A DNA stretch of 64,000 bases from Macrostomum hystrix (Eukaryota; Platyhelminthes; Macrostomidae): contig CATNEN010000034.1 in the NCBI GenBank assembly GCA_950097015.1, positions 386,501-450,500 of the forward strand. The letters are read 5' to 3'. The notes beneath the pieces were generated by a model. It was not told the origin of the DNA. It saw only the letters and a list, made by a program, of their open reading frames with translations, and did no database searches. Shown here in pieces: positions 45,001 through 54,484 of this stretch. Both the position numbers and the translations under genes were made by a program. Each line of letters opens with the position of its first letter. Position 1 is the first letter of the stretch.

Positions 45001-48000
45001 GAGACAGCAGATTCATTAGCATGAGACAGCAGATCCATTAGGATGAGACAGCAGATTCATTAGGATGAGACAGCAGATTCATTAGGATGAGACAGCAGAT
45101 TCATTAGCATGAGACAGCAGATCCATTAGGATGAGACAGCAGATTCATTAGGATGAGACAGCAGATCCATTAGGATGAGACAGCAGATTCATTAGCATGA
45201 GACAGCAGATTCATTAGCATGAGACAGCAGATTCATTAGCATGAGACAGCAGATTCATTAGCATGAGACAGCAGATTCATTAGGATGAGACAGCAGATTC
45301 ATTAGCATGAGACAGCACATTCATTAGGATGAGACAGCAGATTCATTAGGATGAGACAGCAGATTCATTAGCATGAGACAGCACATTCATTAGGATGAGA
45401 CAGCAGATTCATTAGGATGAGACAGCAGATTCATTAGGATGAGACAGCAGATTCATTAGGATGAGACAGCAGATTCATTAGGATGAGACAGCACATTCAT
45501 TAGCATGAGACAGCACATTCATTAGGATGAGACAGCAGATTCATTAGGATGAGACAGCAGATTCATTAGCATGAGACAGCAGATTCATTAGGATGAGACA
45601 GCAGATTCATTAGGATGAGACAGCAGATTCATTAGCATGAGACAGCAGATTCATTAGGATGAGACAGCAGATTCATTAGGATGAGACAGCAGATTCATTA
45701 GCATGAGACAGCAGATTCATTAGGATGAGACAGCAGATTCATTAGCATGAGACAGCAGATTCATTAGCATGAGACAGCAGATTCATTAGGATGAGACAGC
45801 AGATTCATTAGGATGAGACAGCAGATTCATTAGCATGAGACAGCAGATTCATTAGGATGAGACAGCAGATTCATTAGCATGAGACAGCAGATTCATTAGG
45901 ATGAGACAGCAGATTCATTAGGATGAGACAGCAGATTCATTAGCATGAGACAGCAGATCCATTAGGATGAGACAGCAGATTCATTAGGATGAGACAGCAC
46001 ATTCATTAGGATGAGACAGCAGATTCATTAGGAAGATTCATTAGGATGAGACAGCAGATCCATTAGGATGAGACAGCAGATCCATTAGGATGAGACAGCA
46101 GATTCATTAGGATGAGACAGCAGATTCATTAGCATGAGACAGCACATTCATTAGCATGAGACAGCACATTCATTAGGATGAGACAGCAGATTCATTAGGA
46201 TGAGACAGCAGATTCATTAGCATGAGACAGCAGATCCATTAGGATGAGACAGCAGATCCATTAGGATGAGACAGCAGATTCATTAGGATGAGACAGCACA
46301 TTCATTAGGATGAGACAGCAGATTCATTAGGATGAGACAGCAGATCCATTAGGATGAGACAGCAGATTCATTAGGATGAGACAGCAGATTCATTAGCATG
46401 AGACAGCAGATTCATTAGGATGAGACAGCAGATTCATTAGCATGAGACAGCAGATCCATTAGGATGAGACAGCAGATTCATTAGGATGAGACAGCAGATT
46501 CATTAGCATGAGACAGCAGATCCATTAGGATGAGACAGCAGATTCATTAGCATGAGACAGCAGATTCATTAGGATGAGACAGCAGATTCATTAGCATGAG
46601 ACAGCAGATCCATTAGGATGAGACAGCAGATTCATTAGGATGAGACAGCAGATTCATTAGGATGAGACAGCAGATTCATTAGGATGAGACAGCAGATTCA
46701 TCAGCATGAGACAGCACATTCATTAGGATGAGACAGCAGATTCATTAGGATGAGACAGCAGATTCATTAGGATGAGACAGCAGATTCATCAGCATGAGAC
46801 AGCACATTCATTAGGATGAGACAGCAGATTCATTAGGATGAGACAGCAGATTCATTAGGATGAGACAGCAGATTCATCAGCATGAGACAGCACATTCATT
46901 AGGATGAGACAGCAGATTCATTAGCATGAGACAGCAGATCCATTAGGATGAGACAGCACATTCATTAGGATGAGACAGCAGATCCATTAGGATGAGACAG
47001 CAGATTCATTAGGATGAGACAGCAGATTCATTAGGATGAGACAGCAGATCCATTAGGATGAGACAGCAGATTCATTAGGATGAGACAGCAGATTCATTAG
47101 GATGAGACAGCAGATTCATTAGGATGAGACAGCAGATTCATTAGGATGAGACAGCAGATTCATCAGCATGAGACAGCACATTCATTAGGATGAGACAGCA
47201 GATTCATTAGGATGAGACAGCACATTCATTAGGATGAGACAGCAGATCCATTAGGATGAGACAGCAGATCCATTAGGATGAGACAGCACTTCTAAAGCAT
47301 GGGAAGATGATCTATTGGGATGAATTAACAGACAGTAGAAAGAGACTAAAAGTGCAACTTTCTGTCGCAGGATTAAGTACACAGCAGATGCGACAGCTTA
47401 CACTTATCAATGCAGGTGCAGCGTTGGTGCAACCCGAGAATCAGGTGCAAAGGAGATATTTGACGATCTTGCAGTAGACCTTTTTAAAGCAATACTGTAG
47501 CTTCTCGAAGTATAGCTACAGAAGTCATAAGAAGCCTAAATATAGGTCCTGATAAACGGGACCGACCTCTGTTCCTGCCCGCAGTTGTGGCTCCGGCTAT
47601 AATCTCTCCCCTCTCCTCTCAGCCCGAATGGGTGGGAGAACTATTTTCGGTCCTTTCCGGCCTCTCTTCCCCTCTCGCCCTGAAAGAGCTGGGGCTAAAA
47701 TGCACAAATAGCTAGGGGAACGTGTGCGAGGGAGAGACTGGGAGAGGATCGGATCTGGATTGGACCGAACATTGGAGCGAGCGGACACTGCATAGTGACC
47801 AATGCACCAATTGCTTTGAACTAAATGCTGCCTTATAAGTATTACTATCGAATTATTCACTATTCAATATAGCATTAGTGTGATACGCAGACTATGCGCA
47901 GATGAATTTTGTCTATTACTAGATCCTGCGGGCATCTGCATCCTGTCTGTTTCCTCTCTTGATCCATGCACTGCAGCAGCAGCAGCACCAGCACCAGCAC

Positions 48001-48346
48001 CAGCACCAGCACCAGCACCAGCACCAGCACCAGCACCAGCAGCACCAGCACCAGCACCAGCAGCACCAGCACCAGCACCAGCACCAGCACCAGCAGCACC
48101 AGCACCAGCACCAGCACCAGCACCAGCACCAGCACCAGCAGCAGCACCAGCACCAGCACCAGCACCAGCACCAGCACCAGCACCAGCACCAGCACCAGCA
48201 CCAGCACCAGCATCAGCAGCAGCCAACTTTGGTTGTACTTCGACTTTCATTCTCTCTCTCTCTCTATGATCTGTCCCATGCAGCGTCTGCGCAGAACATA
48301 CCAAAAGTACATTAGCACCACAGCTTCACAGCTGCGGCTTTTGTAG
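42097..48346 (+). CDS. Candidate small three-exon gene spanning a 4.6-kb array (64 aa)
   Basis: Exon 1 (42097-42154) has a good translation start (AAACCATGG), encodes MGVHLLTDFTLISYVSGPE and ends at a strong donor AAG|GTAAGA, phase 1. After an intron containing the 22-bp array comes a good acceptor (AACTTTCTGTCGCAG). Exon 2 (47371-47444) reads LSTQQMRQLTLINAGAALVQ and ends at CAG|GTGCAA. Exon 3 (48284-48346), behind a long pyrimidine tract ending CATGCAG, reads RLRRTYQKYISTTASQLRLL to a stop. Phases agree throughout. Exon 2 is also open in another frame (to a TAG at 47500) that would make it terminal, so the model is not unique. No family is recognised. Confidence 0.3.
42155..42669. other. 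Unique spacer before the 22-bp array
   Basis: Includes a G-rich stretch (42237-42262, GGGGGGTGGGGGGTGGGTGG) that could form a quadruplex, then AT-rich sequence. No exon is supported besides that ending at 42154. Confidence 0.4.
42670..47290. repeat. 4.6-kb array of a 22-bp unit
   Basis: About 208 copies of AGATTCATTAGGATGAGACA plus GC. The first units are a longer form with GATCCATTAGGCAGATTC. Variants (AGCATG for AGGATG, GATCC for GATTC, GCACATTC for GCAGATTC, AACATG) recur in repeated orders, indicating block duplications. It would lie in the first intron of the candidate gene at 42097. Confidence 0.97.
47501..47971. other. Unique spacer
   Basis: Mixed sequence with a pyrimidine-rich stretch (47600-47690). 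Minus-strand frames here show no domain. It would be intronic in the small-gene model. Confidence 0.4.
47972..48215. repeat. Hexanucleotide array (CACCAG)n with CAG interruptions
   Basis: About 40 units of CACCAG with extra CAG triplets. All six frames stay open, giving poly-(His-Gln), poly-(Ala-Pro), poly-(Ser-Thr), poly-(Gly-Ala) and poly-(Val-Leu) artefacts. No exon boundary supports translation. Confidence 0.95.
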
Positions 48347-48794
48347 GCCAACGTACAAACGTTACAGCGCTTGTAGGGCGAAATGGCTACTGCCCAACTA
48401 ATAGTGTAATTTTGCAAATGCGCCGGCGAGAGTAACTAAAATTGCGCAAATAGTGCTGGAGCCTGCAGATTGGATTTGCTATTGTAGGAGGAGCTGAATA
48501 ATTATCCCAAAAACGAATGAGGACAAAACTTGAATTGCCACATCTACTAGTAGTACAGTCCTGTAAGTGCGTGTGAACGAGGTCAAACTGGAATTTTTCT
48601 CTAGAAAAAGCTGCACAGATGAGAGCGACATTAGATTGATGTATGGGGAGAGATCAGAAAGAAATCAGAAAGATCTTCATTCAAGGAATACCATAGAAAT
48701 ATGATAGATCAGATTCATTAGACAGACTAGGAGATAGATAGATTAAATGCAGTTTATTAAAGAGATTATATAGAGAATTATTATTAAAGAGAGA
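48347..48794. other. Unique spacer
   Basis: No supported gene. AT-rich AGATT-type sequence near the end grades into the following array. Confidence 0.45.
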
Positions 48795-49150
48795 GATCTG
48801 ATAGATTAGAGTGAGATCTAATAGATTAGCGTGAGATCTAATAGATTAGAGTGAGATCTAATAGATTAGAGTGAGATCTAATAGATTAGAGTGAGATCTA
48901 ATAGATTAGAGTGAGATCTAATAGATTAGAGTGAGATCTAATAGATTAGAGTGAGATCCAATAGATTAGAGTGAGATATAATAGATTAGAGTGAGATCTA
49001 ATAGATTAGCGTGAGATCCAATAGATTAGAGTGAGATCCAATAGATTAGAGTGAGATCTAATAGATTAGAGTGAGATCCAATAGATTAGAGTGAGATCCA
49101 ATAGATTAGAGTGAGATCCAATAGATTAGAGTCAGATCTAATAGATTAGA
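48795..49150. repeat. 20-bp minisatellite
   Basis: About 18 copies of GAGATCTAATAGATTAGAGT, with GATCCAAT and TTAGCGT variants. Each unit contains the palindrome-like AGATCT. Decayed copies continue to about 49210. Confidence 0.95.
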
Positions 49151-49299
49151 TAGGGATCATATAGATTAGATATATAGAGATCTTGCAGTTTAGGAAGAGA
49201 TCTAATAGAGATAATGCAGAGAAAAGCATTCAGAGAGATGCAGAGAGAACTGGATAGAGACTGGCTTGAGAGGGGCATTGTTTTGTGCTGCAGACTCAC

Positions 49300-52200
49300 A
49301 TCGCCTGCCTGGTGAGAGTGACTCACCACAAGATCGGTCAATTCGTCCGAGTCAACCGGAGCAGCCTTGACCGCCTCAGCGACCGCGGCAGACACCGAGC
49401 CAGCTTTGTTGTCAGAGAAACCGGTCTGGTGACACGGGCACAGCGACCACAGACCCGACACTGGACGGCGGGTTCGCTTCGCTGATGCGGCTGCACAGTC
49501 CGATGACGGCAGCTGATTGTCCGCCATCTCCAGGTGCTGACGAAGGATCACCGTCAGCTCGGAGAGGCGTCGGATGCGTCTGATGACGGAGAGAAAAAAA
49601 GGAAAGGCTGACACTTTGTGGGAGGTCGGTTACACTTCAGAATAGGGTTTGACTATCCTGATTGTCCGTTAGACTTTAGGATGATGGAGGCGGAGCTCAG
49701 GGGAAGTCCGTTACACTTCAGGATGGTGAAGGTGTAGCTCAGGGGGAGGTCAGACTTCAGGAAGATAGAGGCGGAGCTCAGGGGGGAAGTCCGTTAGACT
49801 TCAGGATGATAGAGGCGGAGCTCAGGGGGAAGTCCGTTAGACTTCAGGATGATAGAGGCGGAGCTCAGGGGAAGTCCGTTACACTTCAGGATGGTGAAGG
49901 TGTAGCTCAGGGGGGGTCAGACTTCAGGAAGATAGAGGCGGAGCTCAGGGGGAAGTCCGTTAGACTTAAGGATGATAGAGGCGGAGCTCAGGGGGAAGTC
50001 CGTTAGACTTCAGGATGATGGAGGCGGAGCTCTGGGGTAGGTCAGAGTTCAGGAGGCGGAGCTCAGGGGAAAGTCAGACTTCAGGATGATGGGGCTGAGC
50101 TCAGGGGGAAGTCCGTTAGACTTCAGAATGATAGAGGCGGAGCTCAGGGGGAAGTCCGTTAGACTTCAGGATGATGGAGGCGGAGCTCTGGGGTAGGTCA
50201 GACTTCAGGAGGCGGAGCTCAGGGGAAAGTCAGACTTCAGGATGATAGAGGCGGAGCTCAGGGGGAAGTCCGTTAGACTTCAGGATGATAGAGGCGGAGC
50301 TCAGGGGAAGTCCGTTACACTTCAGGATGGTGAAGGTGTAGCTCAGGGGGGGGTCAGACTTCAGGAAGATAGAGGCGGAGCTCAGGGGGAAGTCCGTTAG
50401 ACTTAAGGATGATAGAGGCGGAGCTCAGGGGGAAGTCCGTTAGACTTCAGGATGATGGAGGCGGAGCTCTGGGGTAGGTCAGAGTTCAGGAGGCGGAGCT
50501 CAGGGGAAAGTCAGACTTCAGGATGATGGGGCTGAGCTCAGGGGGGGTCTGTGGGCGTTCAGAAAATCCCAAGCGGCCCTCCAGTTTCCTAGAAATTCGG
50601 CGCACATGTCAATCAGTCCAGGATCCGCTAGTCCGCTATCCGATAGCGCCGGAGCTGAAAATTGAAAGGAAAAACAGGGTCAACAATGCGCCGTGCAGTT
50701 CAGTAAGGAGAAGAAGGAAAAGGAGACGGAGAGCGACTGCGCAAATGCCGCAGCTAAAAGTACAGCGAGGGTTTCCACGCAGCTCCTGGAACTTACAGCC
50801 AGCCTGCGCGCCAGTCTTGTCCAGCCACTGGCAGATGGCGATCGCCTCTGCGGAATGATTGAAGCGCTTGGCGACTAAATTCAATGGAATGCGGCTTAGG
50901 GTTCTGCTAGTAATGCTATTTTATTATAGCCTTCGCGTACACTACTGCAAGTAGGCTGGTGGCATTTTACTGTATTTTCGCATCTCGCTGTAGCGAGTAT
51001 CAGACAAACATGGCAAAACAGAGTAGGGCACTGGGCAGGGTGAACGAGAGGGTGAGTGAAAGATAAACTAAGGGACTAGACTGTGTGGTAGTGAGCAGAG
51101 CACAAAAATACGGAGAGTGACAGACTAGTCAAACTGGTCAATAATGAAATAACCAAAAACAAAGATGATTGATAGTGAAGTGTGGCAGACAAACATCAGT
51201 GAGGCAGGTGAGAGTGACAGACAAACATCAGTGAGGCAGGTGAGAGTGAGAGACAAACATCAGTGAGGCAGGTGAGAGTGACAGACAAACATCAGTGAGG
51301 CAGGTGAGAGTGAGAGACAAACATCAGTGAGGCAGGTGAGAGTGACAGACAAACATCAGTGAGGCAGGTGAGAGTGAGAGACAAACATCAGTGAGGCAGG
51401 TGAGAGTGACAGACAAACATCAGTGAGGCAGGTGAGAGTGACAGACAAACATCAGTGAGGCAGGTGAGAGTGAGAGACAAACATCAGTGAGGCAGGTGAG
51501 AGTGACAGACAAACATCAGTGAGGCAGGTGAGAGTGAGAGACAAACATCAGTGAGGCAGGTGAGAGTGACAGACAAACATCAGTGAGGCAGGTGAGAGTG
51601 AGAGACAAACATCAGTGAGGCAGGTGAGAGTGACAGACAAACATCAGTGAGGCAGGTGAGAGTGACAGACAAACATCAGTGAGGCAGGTGAGAGTGACAG
51701 ACAAACATCAGTGAGGCAGGTGAGAGGGAGAGACAAACATCAGTGAGGCAGGTGAGAGTGACAGACAAACATCAGTGAGGCAGGTTAGAGTGAGAGACAA
51801 ACATCAGTGAGGCAGGTGAGAGTGACAGACAAACATCAGTGAGGTTGGTGAGAGTGACAGACAGTGAATGAAGGCTGCTAGACCGGGACATCAAGTTGAA
51901 ACAGATTGACAGACGGAGGGAAAGTGAAAGGGACAGGGAGTGAAAACAACGAAAGTTGAGTCAAAATGACTCAGAAAGCAGGTTCAATAAGGCAACAAAA
52001 GGGAAATGAAGAACAAACTCAAAGCAATATTTAATTGTTAAGCTTTCAATAAGAGAAGGGCTGCGGCTGCCTCACACAGACAGGCCGGCAAACAATGGGC
52101 AGGCAAAACAGGAAACAAGAAACGCGTCTCTGTTTGATGTCTGCTGCCGTCACCACCCCAGCCTCACAACAGCCTCACAACAGCCAGGCACCCTGTGTGA

Positions 52201-53015
52201 ACAGCTGAATCAGCAACTGCAGTTTTCTTTAAAAAGTAACTTTAAAATGCCGTTTGCATTCGCTTGAATGAGACTGAGTCTGAGGGACAGATTGAGGGAC
52301 AACCTGAAGGACAGACTGAGTCTGATGGTCAGACTGAGGGACAAACTGAAGGACAGACTGAGCGACAGACTGAGGGACAGACTGAGTCTGATGGTCAGAC
52401 TGAGGGACAAACTGAAGGACAGACTGAGCGACAGACTGAGGGACAGACTGAGTCTGATGGTCAGACTGAGGGACAAACTGAAGGACAGACTGAGCGACAG
52501 ACTGAGGGACAGACTGAGGGACAGACTGAGGGACAGACTGAGGGACAGACTGAGGGACAGACTGAGGGACAGACTGAGGGACAGACTGAGGGACAGACTG
52601 AGGGACAGACTGAGGGACAGACTGAGGGACAGACTGAGGGACAGACTGAGGGACAGACTGAAGGACAGACTGAGGGACAGACTGAGGGACAGACTGAGCA
52701 GCAGACTGAGCAGCAGACTGAGGGACAGACTGAGCAGCAGACTGAGGGACAGACTGAGGGACAGACTGAGCAGCAGACTGAGGGACAGACTGAGGGACAG
52801 ACTGAGGGACAGCAATAAGGAATAAAAGCAATTGAAAGCAAGTAATAAAGCAGTGTGAAACTCAAATGAGGCTCACCGTTAATGTATTTGCAGGTGGGAT
52901 AAAAGTCGGCCTGCTGCTGCTGCTGCTGCTGGTCGAGAGGATCGAAGCCAGCGTCCTGCAAAATCCGGCTGAAACGAGGATTTGACAGCCGATGCAAATC
53001 TGCCTGGGACAACAT
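49300..53015 (-). CDS. Unrecognised multi-exon gene, four 5' exons
   Basis: Minus-strand exons 53015-52877, 50874-50797, 50654-50606 and 49579-49300 connect in phase (1, 1, 2, 0) with good splice signals, notably donors GGCT|GTAAGT and GCGAT|GTGAGT and acceptor CAATTTTCAG. The start is the ATG at 53015. Together they give 182 codons: MLSQADLHRLSNPRFSRILQ and then seven glutamines; VAKRFNHSAEAIAICQWLDK; a short third exon ending GLADPGLID; and IRRLSELTVILRQHLEMADN followed by an Ala/Ser-rich tail. The 49-bp third exon is the weakest. No stop follows, so the gene continues 3' of 49300. It might be the 5' part of the RhoGAP-START gene, but no SAM domain is recognisable, so it is kept separate. 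Confidence 0.5.
49665..50540. repeat. ~43-bp minisatellite in an intron
   Basis: About 20 copies of a unit with core GTTAGACTTCAGGATGATAG followed by AGGCGGAGCTCAGGGG, plus shortened forms. A block of about 480 bp is repeated, since the run near 49855-50080 is closely matched near 50290-50540. It lies in the intron between the exons at 50606 and 49579. Confidence 0.94.
50875..51177. other. Unique intron sequence
   Basis: About 300 bp with no feature beyond the acceptor region of the exon starting at 50874. Confidence 0.4.
51178..51860. repeat. 32-bp minisatellite in an intron
   Basis: About 21 copies of a 32-bp unit with core GACAAACATCAGTGAGGCAG followed by GTGAGAGTGACA or GTGAGAGTGAGA. 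The two end variants alternate over much of the array, a 64-bp dimer pattern. Confidence 0.95.
51861..52265. other. Unique intron sequence
   Basis: Purine-rich sequence with no supported feature. Confidence 0.4.
52266..52812. repeat. 12-bp minisatellite
   Basis: About 45 copies of CAGACTGAGGGA, with GAGCAG, GAGCGA, GAAGGA and AGTCTGATGGT variants. A 84-bp block is repeated three times at the 5' end (SDGQTEGQ-type pattern). The 12-bp period keeps frames open on both strands. The ORFs of about 200 residues are artefacts. Confidence 0.96.
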
Positions 53016-53306
53016 GGCCGCTGTAAAGTGTGCCTAGAAAAGCTCAGCTTTTTCTGCCAAAACAAGACGTTTCTGTTTCTTTTTTAGCTCGTAAACTCCT
53101 TCTCTTTTGCTTTTGTCCGGGCGTCACGATTAGTAGCGAAATACTTTTCCTTTCTGCTCAAACAAGTCTTTCTCAACGCGCCCCTCCTGCCCCGAAACCA
53201 CGTGCTAGCTATGAGGGAATGCAGCTTATAGGGCGAACTCTTGAGGCACAAATAGAAGGCTGGAATTTGAGCGCGTCATGCTACTATTAACAGAGACGCG
53301 CAAGTG

Positions 53307-53321
53307 GTTGCTAATGGCAAC
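53307..53321. promoter_or_regulatory. RFX-type X-box palindrome
   Basis: GTTGCTAATGGCAAC is an imperfect palindrome fitting the X-box pattern of two GTTGCY/RGCAAC half-sites separated by a short spacer, recognised by RFX transcription factors. It lies 2 bp from a CCAAT box and about 290 bp upstream (minus-strand sense) of the ATG at 53015, in locally GC-rich DNA. Confidence 0.55.
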
Positions 53322-53323
53322 GG

Positions 53324-53390
53324 CCAATCAGAGGCCGCTGTTAAGGGGCGCGGCTGCACAGGCGGAGCACACTAGCGTCTAGCCGCTGTC
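53324..53390. promoter_or_regulatory. CCAAT box and GC boxes, promoter-like segment
   Basis: CCAATCAG (53324-53331, NF-Y type) is followed by GGGGCGCGGC (53346-53355) and GGCGGAGC within 40 bp. Together with the adjacent X-box this looks like a CpG-containing, TATA-less core promoter. It could serve the minus-strand gene starting at 53015, a plus-strand transcript, or both. Confidence 0.45.
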
Positions 53391-53489
53391 GCCACTGCAT
53401 TCTCTCTCTCAACTTTCTTAGCATTCTTCCGGCCGCCTTGGGACGGGCGCGCTCCAGGACTTCCGTCTAAACTAACTCAACAATAATCC

Positions 53490-53645
53490 CTCAGCCATGC
53501 TCTCACAATCCCACAGCCATGCTCTCACAATCACTCAGCTCCGCTCTCACAATCCCTCAGCCATGCTCTCACAATCCCACAGCCATGCTCTCACAATCCC
53601 ACAGCCATGCTCTCACAATCCCTCAGCCCCGCACTAACAATCCCT
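53490..53645. repeat. 20-bp minisatellite, short
   Basis: About eight copies of CTCACAATCCCACAGCCATG, with CCTCAG and TCAGCCCCGC variants, beside the promoter-like segment. Confidence 0.92.
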
Positions 53646-54108
53646 CATACTTTGCAGGATATTGCCACAATCGTGTATTTGACGCAATAAGGCAGCACAG
53701 ATGTATAAATGCGATCGTTATAAAACTTATAAGGTATCTTTTAAATGCCTATGCACCGCAAGGGTACATGTCTCTACGTTTGTCACTTAAATATTCGTTA
53801 AAAGAAATTTTTTTTTAATTTTCTGAATTTTACTTTTCCTGTCTAGCTCACATGAGTAGTTTTTGCCACCAGCAATAGCAACCCCGGCCTCTCTACATTC
53901 ACTAAGTCGCCTAAATAAACATCTCGCGTATAAAAAATAATTTTACAGCGTGGTCACACGATGCGTGCGATAAACCAAAGGCATAAATTAGCCCTGTTTT
54001 CCATTGTTCCATTTTTTCTCTCTAGCTGCGACTGCTCTTACTGGAGAGCCCTTTCTTCATTTTTTCTGTCCTTCTTCTTCTTCTAGGAGCAAAGCAGACG
54101 TGACTCAC
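53646..54108. other. Unique spacer
   Basis: AT-rich sequence, then a TTCTTCTTCTTCTAG tract (ending near 54086) that could act as a plus-strand acceptor. No gene is assigned. Confidence 0.4.
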
Positions 54109-54155
54109 CTGGGGCTGAAATATGCGGGGAAGTAGCCATGGCCAGTAGAGCTCAT
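54109..54155 (-). CDS. Candidate first coding exon, unknown protein
   Basis: A minus-strand ATG at 54155 opens MSSTGHGYFPAYFSP and reaches a near-perfect donor CCCCAG|GTGAGT after 47 bp, phase 2. It is not phase-compatible with the acceptor just before the ATG at 53015, so it is either an alternative first exon of a different isoform or part of another transcript. Evidence is limited to the ATG, clean codons and the donor. Confidence 0.25.
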
Positions 54156-54484
54156 TCCTACCTGAGGCGGACTTATCCTAGCACGCTGCAGCACGTCTAG
54201 ATGGACTCAAAGCCTGAGTACTATCGGCTTTTTTGTAACCATTCGCGTTACACTAAAAATACCTTTGCCTGTCGTATTACGCGACTTGCGAAGCGGCGAA
54301 CAAGAGTTATATGAAATATGATATTTTTTTCAGCACATTGAAACGGGGCCAGATTTTTTTAGTTTTTTTTCCCGCCACTCAGTGTTGCTTTGCTAAACCT
54401 TCTTAAAGAGAATTGCTTTTGCGAAATGCTATTCGTGTTCTGGGGGGTCGATTTTTGAGGCTGGCTTTTCGGTTGCCGAATTAG
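54156..54484. other. Unique spacer
   Basis: T-rich unique sequence containing CGCGTTAC/GTCGTATTACGCG-type short motifs. No gene is seen. Confidence 0.4.

Noticed and set aside
47371-47500. Alternative terminal exon reading ending DDLAVDLFKAIL
   Set aside because: This frame is open and ends in a stop, but its phase does not fit the only upstream exon candidate (42097-42154) and no polyadenylation signal follows. It is kept only as an alternative in the small-gene entry.
47864-48346. Poly-(His-Gln), poly-(Ala-Pro) and poly-(Gly-Ala) ORFs
   Set aside because: A hexanucleotide array is open in all frames. Only the segment after the acceptor at 48283 is considered as a possible exon.
50530-50610. 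Extension of the third exon to read FLGNWRAAWDFLNAHRP as a SAM-like helix
   Set aside because: The frame is open but lacks a usable donor before the array, and the match to SAM domains is weak. Ending the exon at 50606 preserves phase with the next exon.
52210-53015. ORFs of about 185-200 codons (SLSLSL, PQSV, CPSV and EGQT repeats)
   Set aside because: The 12-bp array is open in many frames. Only the unique part 52877-53015 is kept, as an exon with its own donor.
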